From the IMG/VR virus record IMGVR_UViG_3300011934_000017, positions 1-64,000 of that record: DNA of 64,000 bases. One strand, 5' to 3'. Below are positions 43,095 through 52,122 of the stretch, piece by piece (position 1 is the first letter of the stretch; every line of letters begins with the position of its first letter). The translations under genes were made by a program, and so were the position numbers. The notes beneath the pieces were generated by a model that saw only the letters and a program-made list of their open reading frames with translations, was not told the origin of the DNA and made no database searches. Source of the DNA: a virus.

Positions 43095-43544
43095 TTAAAA
43101 CAGAAAGCTAGACGATAAAATGGAAGCTTGATAAGCAAGTCTTTCGACTTTGAGTAGTACCGCTTGTCGAGCTTCTGCCTTTTCTCCCTCATACGCCTCC
43201 GTTAAGAGTGTGTTGATTGCTTCTTCCATAAGCCTAAGCATTTCAACCAAGTTGTTACGCTCGTCTATCAGCGCGTTTGTAGCCAATACCATCTGCTCTA
43301 ACTTGGCCGTATTTTCCCTTGCTACTTGTCGAAGCTTAATAAGACGATCCAGCCCTTCTTTATTAAAGCCTCCGTACACTTGTTCATCCTGCACAATGCG
43401 ATAAGCAGTAGGTGATTCAGGTACAAGCTGAAAGTCTAGTTCAACAGGCGCCATTTTGTTAATACCACCAACTGCTTTGAACTCTTCTTTTGGTTCTACC
43501 GTTGCACAACCTACAAGCAATAAACATAGAAGAAAAGCCCTCAT
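43095..43544 (-). CDS. Lipoprotein, possible outer-membrane spanin
   Basis: 149 residues. N-terminal signal with lipobox LLVGC (Cys13) followed by Ala, predicting an outer-membrane lipoprotein. The rest is helical coiled coil (RLIKLRQVARENTAKLEQMV, LVEMLRLMEEAINTLL). Position after a two-membrane-segment gene and a membrane-anchored coiled-coil gene fits an o-spanin, though it is long for that class. GAGGT precedes the start; the start overlaps the upstream stop by 4 nt. Confidence 0.65.
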   Translation of the reverse strand: MRAFLLCLLLVGCATVEPKEEFKAVGGINKMAPVELDFQLVPESPTAYRIVQDEQVYGGFNKEGLDRLIKLRQVARENTAKLEQMVLATNALIDERNNLVEMLRLMEEAINTLLTEAYEGEKAEARQAVLLKVERLAYQASILSSSFLF

Positions 43545-43837
43545 AGTTTACCTCGCACTCTTTTGTAGTCGTCTACCTCTGCGTAAGTAGGAGTTTTGTT
43601 CACAAGGCTATCACTCATGTAGCCCAGAGCAAAGAACTCCATAGCCGAAGCGTCTGGATTCATCAAGTAAAGTGACACAAAAGCAGCAATCGAGGCACTT
43701 ACGGCTGTGTACGTCCTGCCTTTGTGAATGTTCAGATACTCAATGATATCGATCTTTTCCATACCTGCTTTCTTCAGAATGTGGGCTATGAAGCCAGATA
43801 CAGCAAAGGCGATAGCGATTAAAAGTGTGGTTTCCAT
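43541..43837 (-). CDS. Small membrane protein, possible holin
   Basis: 98 residues with two hydrophobic segments (about 3-20 and 45-60) and a charged C-terminus (YAEVDDYKRVRGKL). Size and topology suit a class II holin. No family recognised with certainty. AGGAGC precedes the ATG. Confidence 0.55.
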   Translation of the reverse strand: METTLLIAIAFAVSGFIAHILKKAGMEKIDIIEYLNIHKGRTYTAVSASIAAFVSLYLMNPDASAMEFFALGYMSDSLVNKTPTYAEVDDYKRVRGKL

Positions 43838-43845
43838 AATAGCTC

Positions 43846-44124
43846 CTAAATTTCGTCGTCATTCCAACGCATGATAGCCTCATCCTCATCTGCTGAGGAT
43901 TCTACTTCACGCTTAACTTGGATTGCTTTTGCTTTTTGAATGTGGTCTTGGGCCTTTTCGAAATTAACTGCTGCTGCTTTCTTATGTAGATTGGCTTCCT
44001 TGTCTTTTACCTTGTTCCGGTAATTGCTGGCAGTCTTACTTTGATTGCCTAACGCACCTAAAATCAAGGCAATAAATGCTAAAACAGCAACACCTATTGC
44101 TATGAACTTCCCGCCTAGTTTCAT
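43846..44124 (-). CDS. Membrane-anchored coiled-coil protein, possible i-spanin
   Basis: 92 residues: one N-terminal membrane segment (FIAIGVAVLAFIALILGALG) then a Lys/Ala/Glu-rich helix (KVKDKEANLHKKAAAVNFEK). This is the layout of inner-membrane spanins (Rz). Together with the lipoprotein it could bridge both membranes at lysis. AAGGAG precedes the ATG. Confidence 0.55.
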   Translation of the reverse strand: MKLGGKFIAIGVAVLAFIALILGALGNQSKTASNYRNKVKDKEANLHKKAAAVNFEKAQDHIQKAKAIQVKREVESSADEDEAIMRWNDDEI

Positions 44125-44753
44125 TAGAAATCTCCTTTTATTCCAAAGTTATCCATGCGCTTCCTGCGTATCTTTCGCATTTTAATCTTGGCTTTCTCGT
44201 TGATTTTGTTTCCGAATATCTGCCCTTCATCCTCTTCATCGTCTTCATCTTCTTTGTCTTTACTTTCTGAAGTAACAGAAGACACTTTGGTTTGAAGAAC
44301 AGCAATGAGACGGACAGAACTGCTGGTGATATGATGGGAAGCGGATCTATCTGCGTTTTCTGAGCTACCCTTCTGCAAAACAGAAGGGCTACCGGCCAGT
44401 ATAGCTTGTGTGTCTTCTAACACGCAGATAGGTGCAGGATCACCGTGTCGTGGATAGCTTCTATGCCCACGTGTGAACATAAGAGCTATCTTTGGAGACA
44501 CCGCACAGAACTGTTTGGCAGGAAACGAACCGTTCTGGACCTGCTCTATTACTTGCTTCCGCGAAGGGCTTAACACTGAGAAGTATAGATGCCGATTGGA
44601 CCTCAATTCTTTCAGAACAGAAGAAATATCCTGAGTAGAGAACATCGACTCCACTTTGAAGTCAATCATAGGATCGAAAGGCTTACAATGCGCAGCTTCA
44701 CATATCGCGTGAATGGCCTTTCGCTGCGCATCTGTTAAGGCGATTTGTTTCAT
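44124..44753 (-). CDS. Hypothetical protein in lysis-type cluster
   Basis: 209 residues. N-terminal ~125 residues are globular (TDAQRKAIHAICEAAHCKPF; FCAVSPKIALMFTRGH); a Ser-rich linker, an acidic run (DKEDEDDEEDEG) and a basic Lys/Arg tail (KIKMRKIRRKRMDNFG) follow. No recognised family and no endolysin motif. Overlaps the next gene by 1 nt. Confidence 0.5.
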   Translation of the reverse strand: MKQIALTDAQRKAIHAICEAAHCKPFDPMIDFKVESMFSTQDISSVLKELRSNRHLYFSVLSPSRKQVIEQVQNGSFPAKQFCAVSPKIALMFTRGHRSYPRHGDPAPICVLEDTQAILAGSPSVLQKGSSENADRSASHHITSSSVRLIAVLQTKVSSVTSESKDKEDEDDEEDEGQIFGNKINEKAKIKMRKIRRKRMDNFGIKGDF

Positions 44754-44757
44754 TTAA

Positions 44758-44964
44758 TCACCGTTTTGTTTTGATGCCTGTGGCTTTCTTGTGCTTGTCC
44801 CAGTCTTCTGAAATTTCAGCCAAGAAATTGGCAATCTCGTCGTCAGAACCTTCGAACGGATGATCTTTGCCTCGTTCTTCCAGACGTCCTTTCAGAAATG
44901 CGCGGTATTCACGCTGAGCTTCAGACAGTTCGGAATCGGCACTAAGGGAAATGTTAATCTGCAT
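44758..44964 (-). CDS. Small hypothetical protein
   Basis: 68 residues from the ATG at 44964 (MQINISLSADSELSEAQREY), with GAGGT 6 nt upstream. A longer in-frame version from 45048 would overlap the preceding gene and is rejected. Charged and helical. Confidence 0.55.
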   Translation of the reverse strand: MQINISLSADSELSEAQREYRAFLKGRLEERGKDHPFEGSDDEIANFLAEISEDWDKHKKATGIKTKR

Positions 44965-45007
44965 GATATACCTCGAAGTTTTTGTGAATGCTACGTAAAT
45001 TACTTTA

Positions 45008-46042
45008 TCATACACCGACAGGAACGAAATCGCCAGGGCTTTGAGCACTGTAAAGAGGATCGTGAATGTTGATAACGTTACCTGAACGCCACCAGTCGTT
45101 TCCGTAAAGCGTTCTCACGTCAACCTCAATATCTTCCGTATGTTCCCAGCTTGCGTAGTATCGTGTCCTTCTCCTGTATCCGTATCTTGCTAAACGGCTT
45201 GTTACTTTTTGTCTGCGGAATGAGATTTTCACAGACACAGGGTACGGACCGTTAGGTTGTACGTAAGGAACTAGCGAAGCTTCGTCCGTCGTACCGTTTA
45301 ACAGAGGATCAGGCCAATTTTGAACGTGAAAGCTTCCGTCAAACGGCCACTTGTACCGCTGATCTACGTATCGATATCCCGCAGAGCTTAGAGTGTTAAC
45401 AGTCAATGTGGTAGAACCTAATACTTCTTTGACTTGTCTTACGTATACTCTTCCATTCTTTGTAATACGCTTCGGTACGTGCTGGTACCAGGTTGTAACA
45501 ACGTGAGAGAACGAACCAAAGCCCGGTGGAATGTACCATTGTGCAATGTATCGGAATGCTCGACGTGTAGCCGTTCGCTGTGTTGTGTCTTCCTCTACTA
45601 CGATGCGACCTTCCATGTAGTTGAGAACGTTCAACACAATCTGACCGGGTTCGCTGTTTTGAAAACCGTTGTTCATAACGTAAGAGAAACAGTCTTGACC
45701 AATAAAGTTAGGCCGAGACACGTACTGAAACCCGTCGCCGTAGGTAGATTTAGTGATTCTTCCGTGCTCAGGACGAGACGTGTTAAAGAAATTGCAGGCC
45801 CATCCTCGTCGCGCACCGTGTTCTTCAATCAGGTCTTTATTGCGAACACCTGCTTCTTCCCTAGCATCTTCTTTTTCATCGTCGGTGAAAGTAGATTCAA
45901 TGATATCCATATCACGAGCACCTTGAACAAGATACTCGGTGAGTGGAATGTCGATTGGCTTTCCTCGATAAACATCAACTTCGATGTACGGTGCGATTGG
46001 CTTCTCGTTCCGCCACACACTCTCTGTAACTGCTCTGGACAT
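45008..46042 (-). CDS. Virion protein with cadherin-like segment
   Basis: 344 residues. HGRITKSTYGDGFQYVSRPN then FIGQDCFSYVMNNGF resembles the G-x-F-x-Y-x-P...F-x-G-x-D-x-F-x-Y strand pair of bacterial Ig/cadherin-like repeats. The rest is beta-rich with many Tyr, Arg and Trp (RYGYRRRTRYYASWEHTE). Probably a fibre or adhesin subunit acting with the large gene upstream. AGGAGG precedes the ATG at 46042. Confidence 0.55.
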   Translation of the reverse strand: MSRAVTESVWRNEKPIAPYIEVDVYRGKPIDIPLTEYLVQGARDMDIIESTFTDDEKEDAREEAGVRNKDLIEEHGARRGWACNFFNTSRPEHGRITKSTYGDGFQYVSRPNFIGQDCFSYVMNNGFQNSEPGQIVLNVLNYMEGRIVVEEDTTQRTATRRAFRYIAQWYIPPGFGSFSHVVTTWYQHVPKRITKNGRVYVRQVKEVLGSTTLTVNTLSSAGYRYVDQRYKWPFDGSFHVQNWPDPLLNGTTDEASLVPYVQPNGPYPVSVKISFRRQKVTSRLARYGYRRRTRYYASWEHTEDIEVDVRTLYGNDWWRSGNVINIHDPLYSAQSPGDFVPVGV

Positions 46043-46043
46043 T

Positions 46044-49000
46044 TTAACCTCCTTTTACCCAGCCGCTATCTATCAGGCTATCGTCTATATCTTCACACCA
46101 GTTAGGCTGATCAAGAACTTCTGCCCATACCCAAGAACCGGGATGTAGCTCGTAGGTCTGAATGCGTGATTCGTCTACACCTGCATCAACCGCCCATTGA
46201 TAAGCCTGCTCTTGGCTAGAGGCATAGTTCATCATTTCGGACGTCAGGATAGTTCGATCCTCATCTTCAAACGTCTCATTGCTGTTACGCTCTACCTCTC
46301 TTGGAGGTATTATATCCATAGAGGTAAACGAGCGTTGGATGTTTCCAACAGGACCCATTGTAAACTTATCGGTAGGTTTGAGTTCAGGTTCTTTTTCTTC
46401 TAATAAGACATAAGACCAAAGTAGCTTTAACGCTTCTGCACTGAAAGTAGAGTAGTGATTATCCAACTTGGCAGCAAAAGGCCCATCAAACGTGTTGAGC
46501 GCACCTGCGCTTATTTTCCAAGGTTGCAGATTGAATTGGGACACTGCTGAGGAGCTGTGGAGTATTTGGAAGTCTTGATTTAGGAATACGTAAGCTTGAG
46601 CCGCAGTATTTTTAGGTTGAAAGACTTGATTTAAAAACACGTAGGATTGCGCTGCCGTATTTTGTTGCTCAAAAACCTGATCAATGTAGACCCAGCCTAA
46701 ATGATAAGAGCTATTTTGGGCTTCAAGCGAATCGAATTCCACAAAAGGAACGGGATTATAAATAGGAGCCAGCGCATCGTATTCAGTGTGAGGAAACGGA
46801 TTGTATTGCGCATACATGCTTTCAAACAATTCGGTATGATGACGTTTTACTTCCTCATAGCTCATTCCCAACGTTAGAAAATTCAAAACGGTTCGCATTC
46901 TAAACTGCGCTTCTTCCGACAGCAAATGATCTGTCACGACGCGCGGCTTATACGACTGATAAACGTCATGATCCAGATGGACGTAAGGATTTTCCCAAGA
47001 CGTTTCATTGTATTCTACATGCGTAGGATGAGGTCGATCAACGCCGGGCATGTCCTGTTTCAAAGAACGAAAATAATAGCGAATCGAGTCAGGTTGGTCG
47101 AAAAACTTCCGTTTAATGAAGTTTCTAACAGTGTCTGGTTGATCAAAGTATTTTCTGTTTAGAATGTTGCGTATGGATTCAGACTGGTCAAAATACTTTC
47201 TATTCTTTAGCTGTATAATAGAGTCAGGCATTTCGGCAGTTTCTGACTTCAAACGGCGTATTTCCGACGTACCTAGATCGCCTGTTCTTGTAGTCTTTTC
47301 TTGGGCAATCGTTATCATTCCTTCAAAGTCCAAGCTTCTTAACACTCGACTTTCAAAACTATACGAATCACCTAGAGTGATAATAGGTCTTCTGGCTTCA
47401 GCATTTAAAGATGTTTCGCTTTCTGCACGAGTACCGTAATTGTGAGTTTTAGGTGTTACAGCGTCGAACTCACGTCCAACTGTTTCGGATCTAGGCGATG
47501 CTGTATATTGTTCTACGTTGGATTTAGATGTGCCGGTTTTAGCAGTGGCAATTCCCATAGCCACTTCTATCAAGAAGATGTTGTTTGGTCTTTCGTAAGC
47601 TCCGTCAATAGGTCGAGAACGTACGGAGTACGTAGTTACCATGTTGCCTATAGTCAGTGTATATTTTCTTTCCGTTCCAAACGGAGAACCTGCACGTCCA
47701 GCTATTTGAATTGTATCACCTAGTTGAACAGGGAAAGTAAGTACAGCTTCAGGATCGTAATCAAGTAACGTGTTTATTCTGATTCCATTTACCAAAACAT
47801 CAGCTTCAGGATAAATTTCTGCCATTACCGATATGGAAGAATCAATGCCTACTATTGTACGTACTTCTGACAACACCTCTTCGTTAGCATCTTTGTCTCT
47901 TACATTGTTAAACGAAAAGAACTCTGGAGTTCGATCGGGTTCTGTCTTAGCGTGCCACGTGTAGTTTTTACCGCAGGAATGTATAACGACTTCGTGATCT
48001 AAACTGTGAGCAGCCGTTACTTCCATTCTTAACTGAAGCTGTTGTCCGTAGCTAAGGACAGTGCTTGTACCTACGTCAACTTCATCTACAATCATTGTGG
48101 CATTGTAAGAGGAAGATATTTCTACAGGTTCAGGATTTACGTTTGTTGCGGTGTAGATCGAAGACTCGACTTTTGTGCGAATGCCTACATCTGTTATATA
48201 CGGAAATATAGGTGAAATAGAAGCAGTGCAGGTGTTGTCTACGCTTTTTTCTGAAGCAACGGCAAAAGTGGCGCTAATAGGACCAATGCGTAAGACAGCA
48301 CTACGCCATTGGTCCAAATCTCCGCTAGTAAGCTTTAGTGCGACGGTGTCACCTGTCTCAATCAGGACAGTGCCCGTTACAATGACTTCATTATGAATTA
48401 GCTGACCATCAATAGCAGAAGCCTCGATAGACAGACCGGTCGGAATGCCCGAAATAGTGACTGTGTTTGAAACGTATTCTGTTAGAGGTGTTGCATCGTC
48501 TACGGGTGTGAATAAAACGGAATCTGGAATTGCTTTTTGTTCGACCGTAGTAGTGATGAACTGAGTTGATTCCCCTCCAAGACTTACAAGAACAGCAGAG
48601 CGAACACCGTATCTGTCTGAAGAGACTGTTTGAATTTGAACGGTATCTCCGTTTTCTACCCAAGTGTCCGATGAAGGTTGACCGTTAACAATGAGTGAAG
48701 CAACACTAGAATGGACAGACAGGTAAGCAGCCGTGTTTAATCCGCTAACTGTGTAGGTGCCGGATACTACCGTTTCTTCCAAGTCGTGACCAAATGATGG
48801 GTCGAACTCAAAGTTTTCAGGGTAGAAGTCAGCAGATACTCTCTGGCTGTGCGCGTTGAATGCACCAACAAACAGATAAACGCTTCCATCATAAGAAATT
48901 GTTTCCACAGGACTAGAAGCGTTGAAGGTACGTACAGAACTGTAAGTTGCGTCCAGATAGTGTGACTTCTTTTGCTCCACATCAAGAACAACAAAGCCGT

Positions 49001-50090
49001 TAGCAGTGCTCTGAATAGAGACAGGTGCGGCTGTTTGATCTAGTACCGCCACTTCCTGCGCGTCTGTCACGTTCCAGATAGACTTGTCTTGCTGACACAA
49101 AGCAAACACAGCAGAACCGTTTGAAGTTATACCGAACGGACGGCGACCTACTTCAATAATCTCCACTGCGGAAGAAGTCATATTGATTTTAGCCACAGCG
49201 TCACGTTGAAAAAGTGTGACGTAAACATGGCTGCCCATCTGAACAATTCGAGCAGGCTTACAACTTGGAGGAAGTGCAATTTCCTCTACCGAAGTAGTTA
49301 GATCATTTGCAACATTGATCTTGGTTACAGAATCACTTCCACTGTTAGCTATCCACAATGTATTTCCAACGCTAAGCAAGTCAGAAGGCTGAGAACCTAC
49401 AACAATAGTGTCTGACGGACTGCTATACCCGTTATCTGGAGACAGACGAACCACTTCTCCGCGCTCTAGCGCTACAAAGAAATGGTAAATGTCAGGTTCT
49501 TCACCGCTTACTGCTACTCTTCCTACCGCTACCGGACGCTCTAGCTCGATGCGCTGTTCTAAATCCAAAGAAAGTGGATCGACACGCAACACGCTGTTTG
49601 ACCATCTGTTAGTGATAAACAAATAGTCTTGTTGCAACACCCGATTCTTAGGATTTATTAAGTCAGACGATTGTTGCCAGACAAAAGAAGAGGACATTTT
49701 GTGGAGAGCAACTTCAGAATCGGCTGTCCATGCGTTGTCTCCGATGTGAGACGCATAACCATAAAAATCCAGTGGAAGTATTGGATTGTTCTCGTCAAAT
49801 ACAAGTTGTCCTTGTACTGAAGAAACCACTTCAAAAATAGCCCAACGATTTTCAATCGTAAGGAGAGAATAAACTGACTTACCGATTTCAGGTGCGGTTA
49901 GGCGGACTGCAACGTAGCTGTCGGCTGCTACTGTCGCGCTGTTCTCCACAGAATCTACACCGTTTAGTATCAAGGTGCCTGCTGAAGCTTCTACATAAAC
50001 AAAATCTTCGCTGCTTACGACCTTGATATCATTTGATCTGTACTTGGAACCCGCTGTTCCAATCTTTTTACCTAAAGTAAAAGGTACCAT
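46044..50090 (-). CDS. Large adhesin/tail fibre with YVTN-like propeller
   Basis: 1348 residues from ATG 50090 (GGTGA upstream); a GTG at 50126 would place the start in a terminator and is rejected. Residues ~150-410 form a YVTN/NHL-type beta-propeller (FITNRWSNSVLRVDPLSLDL, LWIANSGSDSVTKIN, VYVTLFQRDAVAKIN). Several ~95-residue beta-sandwich units follow (to ~870). At ~960-1005 there are three short repeats of KYFDQ-x(1-2)-D/E-S/T-x-RN, and at ~1133-1175 a QNTAAQxYVFLNQ repeat. The C-terminus has SSQEQAYQWAVDAGVDESRI and ends DSGWVKGG. Likely a major host-contact protein. One nt upstream of the next gene. Confidence 0.65.
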   Translation of the reverse strand: MVPFTLGKKIGTAGSKYRSNDIKVVSSEDFVYVEASAGTLILNGVDSVENSATVAADSYVAVRLTAPEIGKSVYSLLTIENRWAIFEVVSSVQGQLVFDENNPILPLDFYGYASHIGDNAWTADSEVALHKMSSSFVWQQSSDLINPKNRVLQQDYLFITNRWSNSVLRVDPLSLDLEQRIELERPVAVGRVAVSGEEPDIYHFFVALERGEVVRLSPDNGYSSPSDTIVVGSQPSDLLSVGNTLWIANSGSDSVTKINVANDLTTSVEEIALPPSCKPARIVQMGSHVYVTLFQRDAVAKINMTSSAVEIIEVGRRPFGITSNGSAVFALCQQDKSIWNVTDAQEVAVLDQTAAPVSIQSTANGFVVLDVEQKKSHYLDATYSSVRTFNASSPVETISYDGSVYLFVGAFNAHSQRVSADFYPENFEFDPSFGHDLEETVVSGTYTVSGLNTAAYLSVHSSVASLIVNGQPSSDTWVENGDTVQIQTVSSDRYGVRSAVLVSLGGESTQFITTTVEQKAIPDSVLFTPVDDATPLTEYVSNTVTISGIPTGLSIEASAIDGQLIHNEVIVTGTVLIETGDTVALKLTSGDLDQWRSAVLRIGPISATFAVASEKSVDNTCTASISPIFPYITDVGIRTKVESSIYTATNVNPEPVEISSSYNATMIVDEVDVGTSTVLSYGQQLQLRMEVTAAHSLDHEVVIHSCGKNYTWHAKTEPDRTPEFFSFNNVRDKDANEEVLSEVRTIVGIDSSISVMAEIYPEADVLVNGIRINTLLDYDPEAVLTFPVQLGDTIQIAGRAGSPFGTERKYTLTIGNMVTTYSVRSRPIDGAYERPNNIFLIEVAMGIATAKTGTSKSNVEQYTASPRSETVGREFDAVTPKTHNYGTRAESETSLNAEARRPIITLGDSYSFESRVLRSLDFEGMITIAQEKTTRTGDLGTSEIRRLKSETAEMPDSIIQLKNRKYFDQSESIRNILNRKYFDQPDTVRNFIKRKFFDQPDSIRYYFRSLKQDMPGVDRPHPTHVEYNETSWENPYVHLDHDVYQSYKPRVVTDHLLSEEAQFRMRTVLNFLTLGMSYEEVKRHHTELFESMYAQYNPFPHTEYDALAPIYNPVPFVEFDSLEAQNSSYHLGWVYIDQVFEQQNTAAQSYVFLNQVFQPKNTAAQAYVFLNQDFQILHSSSAVSQFNLQPWKISAGALNTFDGPFAAKLDNHYSTFSAEALKLLWSYVLLEEKEPELKPTDKFTMGPVGNIQRSFTSMDIIPPREVERNSNETFEDEDRTILTSEMMNYASSQEQAYQWAVDAGVDESRIQTYELHPGSWVWAEVLDQPNWCEDIDDSLIDSGWVKGG

Positions 50091-50104
50091 ATCGTCACCA
50101 TAAG

Positions 50105-50133
50105 AAAAAAGGGGATGACTAAGCACCCCCTTT
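50105..50133 (-). terminator. Intrinsic terminator after structural gene
   Basis: On the minus strand AAAGGGG (50133-50127) pairs with CCCCTTT (50114-50108), with two further pairs inside, followed by a run of T's. It lies after the gene at 50167 and before the large adhesin. Confidence 0.8.
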
Positions 50134-50166
50134 AGGATTGGAACCCTGTATAATGCTAGATGCTTA

Positions 50167-51255
50167 TTACGGAGCAGGTGTTGGAGCAGGAATGCCTGCG
50201 CCTTGAATCAACAGCAGAATACGCATACCGGTGTTGTACTCACCGTTAGCTTGCATTGCTTTATAGGTACGTGGCTCTGATTCGCCGAACACCGTTACGT
50301 TAACGTCAGAGTCTTGCGAGATAACGTCGGCGCTGGTGTAAGCAAGCATATCCAGTTCATGCTTGTATGCACGGCGCTGGGTATTCAAACCACTTGGGAA
50401 GGTGATAATGTACTTGTTATCTACCGATATGGATACTTGCTCTGCAGGATTGATAATCGGATTGATATCACGCTGCGGAACAATGGCAGAAGCAGACTTG
50501 GTAGGTGCGTGAACATCAGTCTCACGCACAACAAAGCGCTGAATACCTTCGGGGTCGATTATGATGCCAGGACTATACTTGCTTGTGGATACTGTGGGGC
50601 CACCACCACCTACAGAATATACGCAGAATACAGGCGCATAGTAATCAGAAAGAATAGTACCGTCAGTAGGATCAACAGGACGCTGAACAACGAACCATGC
50701 AAACTTATCACCAGCGTTGTCGTAAGCGTTACGCCATGCGCAGAACGCAATACCGTGATTCGAAACAGACATACGATAAGACAGAGGCGAAGCACCTTGG
50801 TCTGTACCGTCTTCGGAGTAAAAGTATTCTTCTGACAAGAAAACATTCTCTCGTGCAGAGCTACCACCGTCGAAGTAATCTCCTTTCGGACCAGCAAGAT
50901 TGCCAGAAGTTTTATTTTCAGACTCTGCGGTCACACCACCTCCATCAGAAGGAATCTGGTGCTCAGTACCCATATTGATGCGAATATATCCCTTACCTGC
51001 TAATGCGGAACCATCGGTTTCAATGCGAACGCGCCATTTCTCACCACGGTCTGCAAGCGGATCCATATCCATGTTGGATTCGTAGACAGCCACGTTGGTA
51101 GATGACATAATGCCACCTGTCGGATATAGCAAAGTCATACCACCATCAGCGCCTAGGTCTTCCATAAGCGCTTGCGCCATACCTTGCGCAGAGCCTGTCA
51201 TTGTAGAGCTATTAGTGATACGCGAAAATTCGTGACGTTCTAAAGTAAAGGCCAT
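50167..51255 (-). CDS. Virion structural protein, probable tail/baseplate
   Basis: 362 residues, not recognised. Beta-rich with a SNHGIAFCAWRNAYDNAGDK then WFVVQRPVD stretch, a Gly-rich middle (YSVGGGGPTVS) and a Pro/Ala-rich tail. It may be a structural or needle-like component of the fibre complex. AAGGAG precedes the ATG; a strong terminator follows. Confidence 0.55.
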   Translation of the reverse strand: MAFTLERHEFSRITNSSTMTGSAQGMAQALMEDLGADGGMTLLYPTGGIMSSTNVAVYESNMDMDPLADRGEKWRVRIETDGSALAGKGYIRINMGTEHQIPSDGGGVTAESENKTSGNLAGPKGDYFDGGSSARENVFLSEEYFYSEDGTDQGASPLSYRMSVSNHGIAFCAWRNAYDNAGDKFAWFVVQRPVDPTDGTILSDYYAPVFCVYSVGGGGPTVSTSKYSPGIIIDPEGIQRFVVRETDVHAPTKSASAIVPQRDINPIINPAEQVSISVDNKYIITFPSGLNTQRRAYKHELDMLAYTSADVISQDSDVNVTVFGESEPRTYKAMQANGEYNTGMRILLLIQGAGIPAPTPAP

Positions 51256-51266
51256 GTTTAGGCTCC

Positions 51267-52067
51267 TTATTCAATTACAGTGAATACTACGGTTAGTGTG
51301 GGCTGCACGGGTAAATTGCTATGATTCAGAAATCGCCAGTAGATTTTATCGTTTACAGGGTCTTCCGTGTTAGAGACGACGCTGTATCTTCGATAGTATC
51401 GAATAGTTCCGTCCGAAAGCAGAGTGGAACCGTCATCCGATAAATGCCCAGCTCTTGATTTAAACGTATAGGGATTAGATTCGCCTAAAGACGGATCACC
51501 ATACGCTTCAACTTGGATCTGAGGAACGTCCACCGTCACATTCACCATAAGACACGATCTACCCATAGGTAATAGGAAGTCTTGGTGCGTTCCGGGTGGA
51601 ATTAAAGCAGTCGCAGTATGCGACATAGTGTTTCGAGTCCCAGCACCAGGACTAACATCGTTAGGTGCCCAGATAGGATTTCTAGCTGAGTCTAATCGAA
51701 GAAGATCACCAGGATTACCGTCTGCAGGTAATGTATGTGCTGGGTCTATTGATAGGTTACCGTCAGAGTCGATGAAGAGAGGTGCTGATATATTCGTTAT
51801 AGCAGAACCGCTTCCTCCTCCTAAAACACCTCTATCAATGAATATGCCGTCAGAATCTAACTGGTGAACATGCATATTATCACTGGTTACTACTAGCATT
51901 CCTGTAATACGAGCACCTGGCGAAATAGCACTTGGATTATCTGCAAGTGATCCTAGAAAGGTACTGTCTGCAACCACACGTAAACCACCCTGAAGATCCG
52001 AATCTCGCAAAAGAAACGGAATAACGGGATTAGCTTTTACGAAAAAGCTGGTTACTGCTACAGGCAT
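51267..52067 (-). CDS. Fibre protein with shared N-terminal module
   Basis: 266 residues. First ~80 residues (VAVTSFFVKANPVIPFLLRD, then GGLRVV and GMLVV) match the + strand fibre at 2705, so both probably plug into the same virion site. The middle is linker (AITNISAPLFIDSDGNLSID) and the C-terminal ~110 residues are a beta domain (TALIPPGTHQDFLLPMGRS). AAGGAG is 10 nt before the ATG, inside a folded leader. Confidence 0.65.
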   Translation of the reverse strand: MPVAVTSFFVKANPVIPFLLRDSDLQGGLRVVADSTFLGSLADNPSAISPGARITGMLVVTSDNMHVHQLDSDGIFIDRGVLGGGSGSAITNISAPLFIDSDGNLSIDPAHTLPADGNPGDLLRLDSARNPIWAPNDVSPGAGTRNTMSHTATALIPPGTHQDFLLPMGRSCLMVNVTVDVPQIQVEAYGDPSLGESNPYTFKSRAGHLSDDGSTLLSDGTIRYYRRYSVVSNTEDPVNDKIYWRFLNHSNLPVQPTLTVVFTVIE

Positions 52068-52117
52068 TTGTAACTACTCCTTTACTGCGTCAACATCTGT
52101 GCTAACGCTTGTTACAA
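52068..52117 (-). promoter_or_regulatory. Leader hairpin before fibre gene
   Basis: TTGTAAC (52068-52074) and GTTACAA (52111-52117) form a perfect 7-bp stem around the Shine-Dalgarno, ending next to the start codon of the gene at 52067. The 36-nt loop makes stability uncertain. Confidence 0.3.
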
Positions 52118-52122
52118 ATTAC

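Noticed and set aside
44124-44753. ADP-ribosyltransferase
   Set aside because: The FCAVSPKIALMFTRGH stretch loosely recalls an S-T-S strand, but no Arg or E-x-E partner motif was found.
50091-50126. GTG start 12 codons upstream for the large adhesin
   Set aside because: It falls inside an intrinsic terminator; ATG 50090 is preferred.
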